A DNA stretch of 25,494 bases from DATKQY01 sp035532475 (GTDB lineage: Bacteria > Actinomycetota > Acidimicrobiia > Acidimicrobiales > Bog-793), in assembly GCA_035532475.1 (NCBI GenBank), contig DATKQY010000073.1, positions 1 through 25,494 on the forward strand, read 5' to 3'. Of this stretch, positions 6,626-14,374 are shown in pieces (position 1 is the first letter of the stretch; every line of letters begins with the position of its first letter). The notes beneath the pieces are model-generated. The model had not been told where the DNA came from and did not search any database. It saw only the letters and a list, made by a program, of their open reading frames with translations. Made by a program: the position numbers and the translations under genes.

Positions 6626-7939
6626 CCCGGTCGGGGTGCCACCTCCGAGATCGTCGGACGCTTCGGAGGCGACGTAGGGGCAGCGCGGGTCCTCGCCGAG
6701 GGGATCCCCGCCCGCCGCGAAAGCCTGGGAACGGGACCCGCCGCACGGCTCGCGGTACTCGCAACGCCCGCAACGCCCGTGGAGGCGGCTCGGGTCGCGC
6801 AGCGACTGGAGCAGGCCCGAGTCGGAGTAGATCTCCGACAGCGGCCGGTCCCGCACGTTCCCCGCTACGAGCGGCAGGAAGCCGCTCGGTTGGACGTCGC
6901 CGCGGTGCGAGACGAAGACGACGCCGCGTCCGTCCCCGACCACGAGCGGCGGGCGGCGGCGCGCGAGGGCCGGCTCGTCGGTGGTCGGGCGCCGGGCCGA
7001 GCCCCGCTCGGGGAGGCCGAGCGACTCGAGGCGTCGATGGAGGCCCCAGTAGAGGGGTCCCCGGCCATCCGGGTCCGGGCTCGTCGAGACGGCGCGGCTG
7101 AGCACGACTCTGCGGTACTGGGGAGCCTCGGTCGTCTTCAACGGGATGATCGTCGCCGCCTCGTAGAGGAACTCGAGGACGTCCTCGGTGTCCTCAGCGG
7201 ACAGGGCGCGCAGGTCGCGGCCGCGCCCGGCCGGCACGAGGAAGAACACGCTCCAGAGGCTGACGCCGAGCCGGAGGGCCAGGGCGAGGATCTCCGGCAG
7301 CTCGAACACCGTCTTGGCCGTCACGGTCGTGTTGAGCTGGACCCGCAGGCCAGCCCGTCGCGCGGAGGCGCAGGCCGCAACCGTCCAGCCGAACGAACCC
7401 TGGGTCTGGCGGAAGTGGTCGTGCGCCGAGGCGCTCGCTCCGTCGAGGGAGAACGAGACCGTGGCCACGCCCGCGTCGCGCAGCTCCCGCATGAGCGGCA
7501 GCGAGGCTCGCGGCGTGCCGGCGGGCGAGATCGCCACCGTCAGCTGCGAGCTCGTCGCGTGCCGGACGAGCTCCAGCAGGTCGGGACGGGTGAGCGGGTC
7601 GCCGCCGGTGAAGACGACGATCGGCCGCGGGGAGCCGAGCGCGGCGAGGTCGTCGAGCACCGAGCGGACCTCGGCCGTCGTCAGCTCGTCGGCGTCGGGC
7701 TCGCGCTTCGCCTCGGCGCGGCAGTGTCTGCACGCGAGGTCGCACGCCCGCGTCAGCTCGAACAGCACGAGGAACGGTCGGCGGCCGACGTCGTAGTGGA
7801 GGTGCCGGAGCCCGTGGGGCGAGCCGGCGCGCGTCGCGCCGTCGTCGCGTGTCGGCCTCGCCTCCACTTCCTGGTCGGCCGGCGGGGTGGCGTGGGCCGT
7901 GTCCGCCGGCGCCGCCAACCACGAGTGTTCCAGGGTCAT
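6596..7939 (-). CDS. Radical SAM/SPASM-type protein (TIGR04053-like)
   Basis: 447-residue iron-sulfur enzyme. The radical SAM cluster motif is CDLACRHC (Cys66, 70, 73), preceded by RRPFLVLFELTRA, the typical entry of the family I recall as TIGR04053. The SAM-binding TGGDPLTRPD follows at 111-120. The C-terminal SPASM-like region keeps four cysteines (390, 393, 399, 420) but has Ser-Gly (SGFLP, 352-356) where many SPASM proteins have a first cysteine, so perhaps one auxiliary cluster. ATG 7939 is chosen over one at 7987 because it has GGAGG 6 nt upstream. The substrate is unknown; relatives include enzymes that modify peptides or haem precursors. No obvious precursor peptide gene lies next to it. 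A DosR/DevR-like palindrome sits about 62 bases upstream. Confidence 0.85.
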   Translation of the reverse strand: MTLEHSWLAAPADTAHATPPADQEVEARPTRDDGATRAGSPHGLRHLHYDVGRRPFLVLFELTRACDLACRHCRAEAKREPDADELTTAEVRSVLDDLAALGSPRPIVVFTGGDPLTRPDLLELVRHATSSQLTVAISPAGTPRASLPLMRELRDAGVATVSFSLDGASASAHDHFRQTQGSFGWTVAACASARRAGLRVQLNTTVTAKTVFELPEILALALRLGVSLWSVFFLVPAGRGRDLRALSAEDTEDVLEFLYEAATIIPLKTTEAPQYRRVVLSRAVSTSPDPDGRGPLYWGLHRRLESLGLPERGSARRPTTDEPALARRRPPLVVGDGRGVVFVSHRGDVQPSGFLPLVAGNVRDRPLSEIYSDSGLLQSLRDPSRLHGRCGRCEYREPCGGSRSQAFAAGGDPLGEDPRCPYVASEASDDLGGGTPTGSGALARTAR

Positions 7940-8283
7940 CTTGGTCCTCCGGGCGGTTCGGCGCCGACGCACATCAAGCCACGTCACGCCGTTCTCCGGT
8001 AGGGACGAATGTCCCGAGTATCGGGCGGGAGAGCGATCTCGCGCCCTCGCGGTGTGGACGGCTCGACCTGCTCCACGTGGTCATCACCTCGCCGGCGCCG
8101 AACGTGTCAGGCAGGCGATCGATCCCGACAGCGGAGGCGACCGACGGAGGATCCGGTGCAAACGGGGGCGAGGCGTCGTCGTGCACCCTGCTGCGGGGCG
8201 GCGGGGTGCCGTGACGTCCCGGGCCCGGAGCCGGCGAGAGGGCGGATCGCCGGGCTCGCGCTCGGCGAACCCCCGAGATGGGA
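7940..8283. other. Intergenic region between radical SAM gene and glucan phosphorylase
   Basis: About 344 bases upstream of the radical SAM gene. It holds that gene's GGAGG ribosome site (7946-7950), the overlapping palindromes at 8002-8025, and the 3' flank of the glucan phosphorylase. No supported coding frame; a 36-codon frame (8081-7974, minus) has only moderate third-position GC and a poor ribosome site. Confidence 0.5.
7999..8025 (-). promoter_or_regulatory. DosR/DevR-like operator: two overlapping palindromes
   Basis: GGGAC (8002-8006), 4 bases, GTCCC (8011-8015) forms the core spacing of the actinobacterial DosR/DevR dormancy box (TTSGGGACTWWAGTCCCSAA). On the minus strand it reads CTCGGGACATTCGTCCCTAC, sharing about 15 of 20 positions with the consensus. 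A second perfect palindrome, CCCGA-GTA-TCGGG (8013-8025), overlaps its edge. Position, 60-80 nt before the radical SAM start, suits activator binding at a promoter. No DosR regulator gene is in the window. Confidence 0.5.
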
Positions 8284-10119
8284 CTAGCAGGTCGCGGCAG
8301 GCGGCCAGCGGTAGGCGTTCAGCGCGTACTCCCGGACCATCCGATCGGTCGAGAAGAAGGAGCCGTTGAGCGCGATGGCGTTGCGCATCACGGAGCGGTA
8401 ACCGGCTTCGTCCTTGTGGAAGAGGGGGGCGACGACGTGCTCGAGCTTGTCGTAGAGGGATGCGGCGATCTTGCCTGCCTCGACGTGGACGTCGTGGTCG
8501 TGCCCGTCGTGCCGTCCGGGGCCCTCCGCGCCGTCAGCGCCGTCAGCGCCGGGGTCCTCGCCGATGGCCCAGCCGGTCACGCCCTCGACGCAGCCCTCGA
8601 TCCACCAGCCGTCGGGCACGCTCAGGCTGGGCACACCGTTCAGGGCCGCCTTCATCCCGCTCGTGCCCGAAGCCTCGTTCGGGGGTGCCGGGGTGTTCAG
8701 CCAGACGTCGGTCCCGGCGCACAGGAGCGTGGCGAGTCCGAGGTTGTAGTTCTCGAGGACGACGACCGGCACGGCGTCGCCTAGCTCTTGAGCCGCGGCG
8801 ACGACCTTGCGCAGCAAGGCCTTCCCCTGCTCGTCGAGTGGGTGGGCTTTCCCGCTGCAGACGACCTGCAGCGGGCCGGTGCGCTCGGCGATGTCCCTCA
8901 GGCGCCCGAGATCGCTGAAGAGGAGGTCGATCTGCTTGTAGCGCGCCGCGCGGCGGGCAAGCCCGATCGTGAGTGCCGACGGATCGAGGACGCGTCCCGT
9001 CCTCCGAGCCACCTCGTCGAGCAGCCGGCGCTTGGCGCTGGCGTGGGCGCCGCCGATCTCGGTGAGCGGGATGACGGACGCGTAGCGCAACAGGGCGCTG
9101 TCGGCCCTCCAGCCCGGCAGGTGGGTGTCGAAGAGATCGACGGTGGTCGGCACCGCCCAGGTCGCGACGTGCACCCCGTTGGTGATCGACTCGACGCGGG
9201 CTGCTGGGAACATGCGCTCAGAGACCGCACGGTGCCGTCTCGACACGGCGTTGACGTAGCGCGAGCAGCGGATGCCGAGCTCGCTCATGTTGAGCTCGCC
9301 TTGTCCGAAGAGCCCGAGCTGTTCGAGCTGCGCGACCCGCCGGTCGCCGAGAACCGACTTCGCCAGCGCGGCATCGAACCGGTCGTGACCGGCCGGCACC
9401 GGCGTGTGCGTCGTGAACACACAGCGCTCGCGCACGGCGTCGACGTCGCCCGGCTCGAGTGCCCGGTCGGCCGAGCCGACCTGCTGGTCGAGGAGGGCGA
9501 GGGTCAATAGCGCCGCATGGCCCTCGTTCATGTGGAACGTGTCGACGTCGAGGTGCCCGAGACGGCGGAGCATCCCGACACCGCCGAGGCCGAGCACGAC
9601 TTCCTGCCGGAGCCGGTGCTCGTTGTCGCCACCGTAGAGCACGTCGGTGATCGCCCGGTCCTCGGGCGGGTTCTCGGCGCGATCGGTGTCGAGGAAGTAG
9701 ACGGGGACCTCGCCGCCGCTGACGCCCCGGAGCACGAGCCGCCACGCGCCGACGACCACCTCACGACCCCCGACGAGGACGGAGGTCGTCGCCTCGAGGC
9801 GTTCGAGGAGCCGCGCCGGCGACCATTCGATCGGGTGCTCGATCTGCTGGCCGGACCCGTCGAGCTGCTGGCGGAAGTAGCCGTGCCGGTAGAGAAGGGT
9901 CACCGCGACGATCGGCAGCCGCAGATCGGCCGCCGATCGCAGATAGTCGCCGGCCAGCACGCCGAGCCCGCCGCTGAACGTCGGCAGCTCGTCGCTGAGC
10001 CCCACTTCCATCGAGAAGTAGGCGGCGGGATGCGGCGCGTCCCGTCGCGGCGGACGGGATCCGCGATCGATCTCGGCAGCGGTGGAGGGTTCGGGCACGG
10101 CGGTCGATCCTATGGCCAC
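8284..10119 (-). CDS. glgP: Alpha-glucan (glycogen/maltodextrin) phosphorylase, short form
   Basis: PLP-dependent GT35 enzyme that releases glucose-1-phosphate from the non-reducing ends of glycogen or maltodextrin. The 611-residue protein begins almost directly with AAYFSMEVGLSDELPTFSGG (32-51), lacking the N-terminal DUF3417 domain of the roughly 850-residue actinobacterial forms. It resembles the short archaeal/Thermotoga type (TIGR02094-like). Key features are FSGGLGVLAGD (48-58), DTFHMNEGHAA (193-203), FTTHTPVPAGHDRF (235-248), SITNGVHVATW (311-321) and the PLP-lysine motif EASGTSGMK ending at Lys490. An Asp/His-rich insert (about 521-545) is unusual. The GTG at 10119 has no clear ribosome site; a later start cannot be excluded. 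The amidase gene ends 70 bases upstream on the same strand. Confidence 0.93.
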   Translation of the reverse strand: MAIGSTAVPEPSTAAEIDRGSRPPRRDAPHPAAYFSMEVGLSDELPTFSGGLGVLAGDYLRSAADLRLPIVAVTLLYRHGYFRQQLDGSGQQIEHPIEWSPARLLERLEATTSVLVGGREVVVGAWRLVLRGVSGGEVPVYFLDTDRAENPPEDRAITDVLYGGDNEHRLRQEVVLGLGGVGMLRRLGHLDVDTFHMNEGHAALLTLALLDQQVGSADRALEPGDVDAVRERCVFTTHTPVPAGHDRFDAALAKSVLGDRRVAQLEQLGLFGQGELNMSELGIRCSRYVNAVSRRHRAVSERMFPAARVESITNGVHVATWAVPTTVDLFDTHLPGWRADSALLRYASVIPLTEIGGAHASAKRRLLDEVARRTGRVLDPSALTIGLARRAARYKQIDLLFSDLGRLRDIAERTGPLQVVCSGKAHPLDEQGKALLRKVVAAAQELGDAVPVVVLENYNLGLATLLCAGTDVWLNTPAPPNEASGTSGMKAALNGVPSLSVPDGWWIEGCVEGVTGWAIGEDPGADGADGAEGPGRHDGHDHDVHVEAGKIAASLYDKLEHVVAPLFHKDEAGYRSVMRNAIALNGSFFSTDRMVREYALNAYRWPPAATC

Positions 10120-10188
10120 CGGCCGACCGCTCGCAGCTCCGACGTCGGCCCGGCCCCCGTCCGTGGTCGAGAAGGGACGGCCGCCTCG

Positions 10189-11388
10189 TCAGATGGCCTG
10201 AGCGGCGAGCCAGCAGGCGGTCGCGAGCAGCTCGGCGTCCTGGCCGGGGCGGCCCACCAGCTGGACGCCAACCGGAAGGCCCGTGCTCCCCGTCCCGGCC
10301 GGAACCGCGACGCAGGGCACCCCGAGCAGGGTCCACAGCCGGGCGAAGCGGGGGTCGCCGGTGGACGCCAGTCCTTTCGGCGCCTCCCCGACGACGGCCG
10401 GTGTGAGGAGCACGTCGTTCTCACCGAAGAGCTCCTCGATCCTCGCGAGCCCGAGAGACCTGCGGAGCAGCACCGCGTCGTGGTCGGCCGGATCGATCGA
10501 GCGGCCCCAGTCGAGGAACCCCCGAAGCTCGTCCGAGAGCTCACCGGCATGGAAGCGGTGCTCCCAGGCGAGCGAGCGCGCCGCCTCGTACGCCATGACC
10601 ACGGGGTGCTCATCGGCGAGTTCCCCGAGGAACGGCGGCATGTCGAGGTCGGCGGTGGCACAGCCGGCGGCCCGGGCGGACTCCGCGGTCGCCTCGAGCG
10701 CCCGACGCGAGTCGTCCGAGCACTCGTCCCACTGCTCGGTGCGCAGGACACCGACGCGTGGTGGTCGCGTCCGGTCCGTCGCGGGTGGCCGCCCGGTGAG
10801 ACAGACCCGAACCCGGTCGAGCAGCTCCGGGTCGCGGGAGAACCAGCCGACCGTGTCGAGGGACGGGGCGAGGGCCTTCACGCCCGCCACCGACACCGTG
10901 GCGTAGGAGGGCTTGAAGCCGAAGACGCCACAGAAGCTGGCCGGCCGTACGATCGAGCCGGCCGTCTGGGTGCCGAGCGCGACGTCGGCCATGGCCGTCG
11001 CGACCGCCGCGGCCGAGCCCATCGACGAGCCGCCCGGCGTGTGGGTGGCCCGGTGCGGGTTCGTCGTCGGTCCGGGGTGCCAGCAGGCGAGCTCCGTCGT
11101 GACCGTCTTGCCGAGGCAGACCGCTCCTGCGTCGCGCAGCAGCGCCACCGCGGCTGCGTCCGCAGCAGGACGGTGCCCGGCGAAAAGCGGCGAGCCGTAC
11201 GAGGTCGGCTGGTCGGCGGTGTCGAAGACGTCCTTCACCCCGACGACGAGCCCCGCGAGCGGCGCGCCGTCCCGAGCGTCGACCGCGAGCGCCTCCGCGC
11301 GGGCGCGTCCGGCGTCGAGGTGCGCCCATGCCCGCACCGCCGGCTCGAGCCGGTCGACGACCTCGAGGGCGCGCTCCACCGCGGCCAT
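10189..11388 (-). CDS. Amidase-signature family amidase
   Basis: Hydrolase with the Ser-cisSer-Lys triad of the amidase-signature family; such enzymes cut amides, for example nitrile-derived amides, aryl amides or nylon oligomers. Numbering from a TTG at 11406: Lys58 in VVGVKDVF, cis-Ser127 in the signature GGSSMGSAAAVA, and nucleophile Ser151 in TQTAGSIVRPAS. The protein is about 400 residues, somewhat shorter than the usual 450-500. The C-terminal GLPVGVQLVGRPGQD is the conserved family ending. ATG 11388 is preferred, with GAGGGG about 10 nt upstream. It is not the GatA subunit of tRNA amidotransferase: no gatB or gatC lies beside it and the length is short. The substrate cannot be told. 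Confidence 0.88.
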   Translation of the reverse strand: MAAVERALEVVDRLEPAVRAWAHLDAGRARAEALAVDARDGAPLAGLVVGVKDVFDTADQPTSYGSPLFAGHRPAADAAAVALLRDAGAVCLGKTVTTELACWHPGPTTNPHRATHTPGGSSMGSAAAVATAMADVALGTQTAGSIVRPASFCGVFGFKPSYATVSVAGVKALAPSLDTVGWFSRDPELLDRVRVCLTGRPPATDRTRPPRVGVLRTEQWDECSDDSRRALEATAESARAAGCATADLDMPPFLGELADEHPVVMAYEAARSLAWEHRFHAGELSDELRGFLDWGRSIDPADHDAVLLRRSLGLARIEELFGENDVLLTPAVVGEAPKGLASTGDPRFARLWTLLGVPCVAVPAGTGSTGLPVGVQLVGRPGQDAELLATACWLAAQAI

Positions 11389-11481
11389 GGCTCGCACGCC
11401 CCTCAAGATAACGCCGCCGCACCCTGTGGCGGGTGGGCCGCGTCGGCGAAGGCGTCGGGCGCCCGGGCGTCGCCGGGCCGT

Positions 11482-11512
11482 TCACGTGATGCATTCACCC
11501 TCGCAACGTTGC
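11482..11512. promoter_or_regulatory. Palindromes in the amidase/channel divergent region
   Basis: TCACGTGA (11482-11489) and GCAACGTTGC (11503-11512) are perfect palindromes in the 240-base region between the divergent amidase and potassium-channel genes. They are possible operator half-sites. No convincing sigma-70 promoter was found. Confidence 0.3.
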
Positions 11513-11628
11513 CGAAACGAACCCTCCCTATCCTCCGCCGAGGTGCGTTGCGGCCGTGTCAGGACAGAGGCTGGGGGAGCGGCTTGCCCGTCCCGGCGAT
11601 CGCGCCGTGGCGCCCGAGCGGTCGGGCG

Positions 11629-13421
11629 ATGACCGAGCCTCGCGCGTGGAATGCCGACGGGCATGTCATCGTCTGCGGGCTCAAGGCGTCGGGTCTGCGT
11701 ACGATCGAGCAGCTCCACCTGAGCGGCGTGCCGGTCGTCGTCCTCGACGACGACCCCGACCCCCGCCTCGCCCGCGTCGTCGAGGGCTGGGGCGTTCCCC
11801 ACGTCCACCGAAGCGCCCACCTCGGCGACGGGCTCGCCGAGGCAGGGCTCGACCGGGCGATCGCCGTCGTCTGTGCCGAGACGAACGAGCTGACGACGCT
11901 CGAGATCGCCCTGTCGGTGCGCGAGGCCCGTCCCGACGTGCGCCTCGTCGTCCAGCTGGCCAACGCCTCCGTCGGTCGCGCGCTCGAGCGCGTGACCGGA
12001 CCGGGCAGCGTGCTCGACGTGGCGGCGCTCTCCGCACCGTCGTTCGTGGAGGCGTGCCTGCGCCAGCGCTCCCACGCGCTCGAGCTCGGCGGCGAGCGCT
12101 TCGCGGTGGTCCAGGTCTCTGTGGCCGACGACGGCGGCAACCGGACGTTCCGGGGCCACTTCGGCGACCTGGTCCCCGTCGCCATCGTGCCCGGCGACGG
12201 GGGCGACATCGTGATCTGTCCCGGTCGGGACCACCCCGTGCGCGAGCGCGACCAGGTGGCGGTCCTCGGCACGCCGTCGGAGCTCGAGCGGGCCGGGATC
12301 GACGTGCCGAGCTCGACGGGGCCGGCGGCGCCGTCCGTCCCGCTGCACCTGAGGCTGCGCCGGCACCTCGTCGCGATCCGGCAGACGAACGCCGAGGGGC
12401 TGGTGCTCGCGCTCGCCGGTGTCGTCGCGCTGGTCGTGACGTCCACGATCGTCCTCCACCTCGCCTACGTCGCACCGTCGACCCACGCGCGCCCCGACCT
12501 GTTGACCTCCCTGTACTTCACCGTCGAGACCGTGGCGACCGTCGGCTTCGGCGACTACTCCTTCGCCGGCCAGGGCCCGTGGCTGCAGGTCTTCGCGATC
12601 GTGCTCATCGTTCTCGGCATGTCGCTCGTGACGACGGCCTTCGCGCTCTTCACCAACTTGCTCGTGAGCCGGGGGATCGAGCAGTCGCTCGGGCGCCGCC
12701 GGGTGCCGGGGATGGTCGGCCATGTGGTGGTGGTCGGCCTCGGTTCGGTCGGCATCCGCGTCGTCGAGGGGCTCCTCGCCAGGGGGAGCCGGGTGGTGGT
12801 CGTGGAACGCGACGGAGCCAACCGCTACCTTGAGCGGGCGCGCGCCCTCGGGGTCCCGGTCGTGATCGCGGACGCGACCGAGCGCCAGACCCACGCGATG
12901 GTCAACCTGGGCGACGCCTCGGCGGTGGCCGTGCTCACGAGCGCGGATCTCACCAACGTCGAGACCGGCCTCGCCGTGCGGGAGTCGCTCGGCGAACGCG
13001 CGGAGCAGGTGCCGGTGGTGCTGCGCGTCTTCGACCGGAAGCTCGCGCACATGATGGAGCACAGCTTCGACTTCCGGCACGTGCGGTCGACCTCGGCGCT
13101 CGCGGCGCCGTGGTTCGTCGGAGCGGCGCTCGGGCTCGACGTGCTCGAGACCTTCTACGTCGACCGGCAGCCCTTCCTCGTCGGACGGGTCTCGGTCGCT
13201 CCAGGTGGCGGTCTGGAGGGACTCGCGATGCAGGACCTGTCCGCCCGCACGCGGGTCGTCGCGCTCAGCCGGGCGAGCGCTCCCGGCACGCTCGACACCC
13301 GCCGCGCCGGGGCACCCGCTTCGCGGGCGGGGACGAGGCGTACCTGCTCGGCCCCTACGAGGAGCTGCTGCGTGTGCTCCGGCGCGACCAGCTCGCCGAC
13401 GTGCCGGAACGAGCCGGTTGA
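11629..13421 (+). CDS. Potassium channel with RCK-2TM-RCK layout, frameshifted near the 3' end
   Basis: Integral membrane K+ channel/NAD-binding protein. Order: first RCK/TrkA-N (about 12-125; VIVCGLKASG has a degraded nucleotide loop, with Asp40 ending strand 2), TrkA-C-like domain (about 155-216), TM1 (258-280), pore helix and selectivity filter TVGFGD (304-309), TM2 (317-346), second RCK (364-480; a proper GLGSVG loop at 370-375 and Glu393), second TrkA-C. At residue 557 (DT) the frame goes wrong. Restoring one base in the CCC run at 13298-13300 joins it to PRRGTRFAGGDEAYLLGPYE and LLRVLRRDQLADVPERAG, ending at TGA 13421, for about 597 residues. As it stands it continues to 13455 with a nonsense tail. 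The start at ATG 11629 is chosen by homology; its ribosome site is weak. Confidence 0.88.
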
Positions 13422-13436
13422 GGCGGCTGCCGCACC

Positions 13437-13775
13437 ATGTCCCACGCGCTCGTGACGGGACTGGTCGTCGGCTCCTACGCGTACGCGATCACGCGCGCGA
13501 CGAGGTCGTTCGACCTCCCGTCGCCGGTCGCGGTCGGCGCCACCACGCCGGTCGCCGCGGCGCTGTTCAACCCGGTGCGCAAACGGTTTCACCATCTCGT
13601 CGACCGGCGCTTCCACCGCGCCCGCCGCGACGCCGAAGCGAGCGACGCCACGGTGGAGTGCGACCTCGTCGAGGTCGTCCGGCGCGCCTTCGAGCGTGCG
13701 CGTACCGGTGTGGCTCCACGGGCGCACACGGAGCTCAGCGTGCCCGGCCGCGACGCGGAAGCCCGGTCAGGGTGA
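13437..13775 (+). pseudogene. Fragment of a membrane sensor-like protein
   Basis: Reads GLVVGSYAYAITRATRSFD, VAAALFNPVRKRFHHLVDRR, FHRARRDAEA, then CDLVEVVRRAFERA. This resembles the segment just after the last membrane helix of large actinobacterial membrane proteins and histidine-kinase-like proteins ('ALF.PLR.RVQ..VDRRFNRARYDAE'), followed by a piece of the 'DLL.VV...' helix with the intervening 20-25 residues deleted. The N-terminal membrane helices and any C-terminal domain are missing. It begins 16 nt after the corrected channel stop. It is a short open frame, but probably a relic rather than a gene. Confidence 0.5.
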
Positions 13776-13890
13776 CGATCCCCGGGCCGACCAGTGCCGG
13801 GCCGCGCCGCCTCGCGTGGCGTCGCGGCCGAGCGGAGCGCGAACGCGTCCGGTAGCGTCCGTACAAGTTGCACGGCTGGATCGATTACCG

Positions 13891-13898
13891 AGGGGGAG
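13891..13898 (+). promoter_or_regulatory. Strong ribosome binding site
   Basis: AGGGGGAG lies 6 nt before ATG 13905 and fixes the start of the NTF2-like protein against longer upstream frames. Confidence 0.7.
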
Positions 13899-13904
13899 AT
13901 CGCC

Positions 13905-14297
13905 ATGGCAGAGCACCCGAACGCGCAGCTGACCCGGCGCGGCTATGAAGCCTTTGCGAAGGGCGACCTCGCAGCGCTCTCCGATCTGATCGCCGAGGAC
14001 GTCGTCTGGCACGTGTCGGGCGCAGGCCCGATGAGCGGCGACTACGTGGGCAGGGACGCCGTCTTCGCGTACTTCCTCCGCCTCGCCCAGGAGACCGGCG
14101 GGACCTTCCGGTTGGACCTCCACGACGTGGTGGGGAACGACGAGCACGTGGTGGCGCTCTGCACGCTGTCCGCCTCGCGCGCCGGCAAGTCGATCGAGGT
14201 CCCCGTGGCCAACGTGAACCACATGCGCGACGGCAAGCTCACCGAGTTCTGGAGCGCGACCACCGACCCGTCGGCCGCGATCGCCTTCTGGGAGTAG
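13905..14297 (+). CDS. NTF2-like (SnoaL/ketosteroid-isomerase type) protein
   Basis: 130-residue single-domain protein of the cone-shaped NTF2-like fold. The N-terminal helix LTRRGYEAFAKGDLAALSDL, the strand IAEDVVWHVSGAGPMSGDY and the later GRDAVFAYFLRLAQETGG and VNHMRDGKLTEFWS are characteristic of SnoaL-like proteins. Such proteins may be isomerases, cyclases, dehydratases or non-catalytic binding proteins; the sequence does not say which. Trp35/His36 could line a pocket. The start is fixed by AGGGGGAG. It is convergent with the LLM oxidoreductase gene, with a GC-rich hairpin in between. Confidence 0.82.
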   Translation: MAEHPNAQLTRRGYEAFAKGDLAALSDLIAEDVVWHVSGAGPMSGDYVGRDAVFAYFLRLAQETGGTFRLDLHDVVGNDEHVVALCTLSASRAGKSIEVPVANVNHMRDGKLTEFWSATTDPSAAIAFWE

Positions 14298-14301
14298 GTC
14301 G

Positions 14302-14324
14302 GCCGGCCCGTCGTCCCGGCCGGC
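14302..14324. terminator. Possible bidirectional terminator hairpin
   Basis: GCCGGCC (14302-14308) pairs perfectly with GGCCGGC (14318-14324) across a 9-base loop. It starts 5 nt after the NTF2-like stop and lies between two convergent genes. There is no T-tract on either strand. Confidence 0.4.
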
Positions 14325-14374
14325 ACGTCCGCGCCCGTCGACGGCGGCGTCCCGGCGGTCTGAGCCGTGGGACC

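Noticed and set aside
6596..7939. Radical SAM protein considered as the mycofactocin enzyme MftC to go with the NDMA-dependent dehydrogenase
   Set aside because: The sequence around the CxxxCxxC motif and the SPASM region does not match MftC, and no mftA/mftB-like genes are adjacent.
7974..8081. 36-residue minus-strand frame upstream of the radical SAM gene, considered as a precursor peptide
   Set aside because: Third-position GC is well below that of the neighbours, the ribosome site is too close to the ATG, there is no Cys or core-like motif, and it spans the operator palindromes.
10189..11388. Amidase considered as GatA of the tRNA amidotransferase
   Set aside because: It is shorter than GatA, and no gatB or gatC lies nearby.
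9517..11628. Long plus-strand open frame running into the channel gene
   Set aside because: It lies antisense to the phosphorylase and amidase genes, is rich in Arg/Pro/Gly and has no protein-like motifs before 11629. It is a GC-driven shadow frame; only the part from 11629 is coding.
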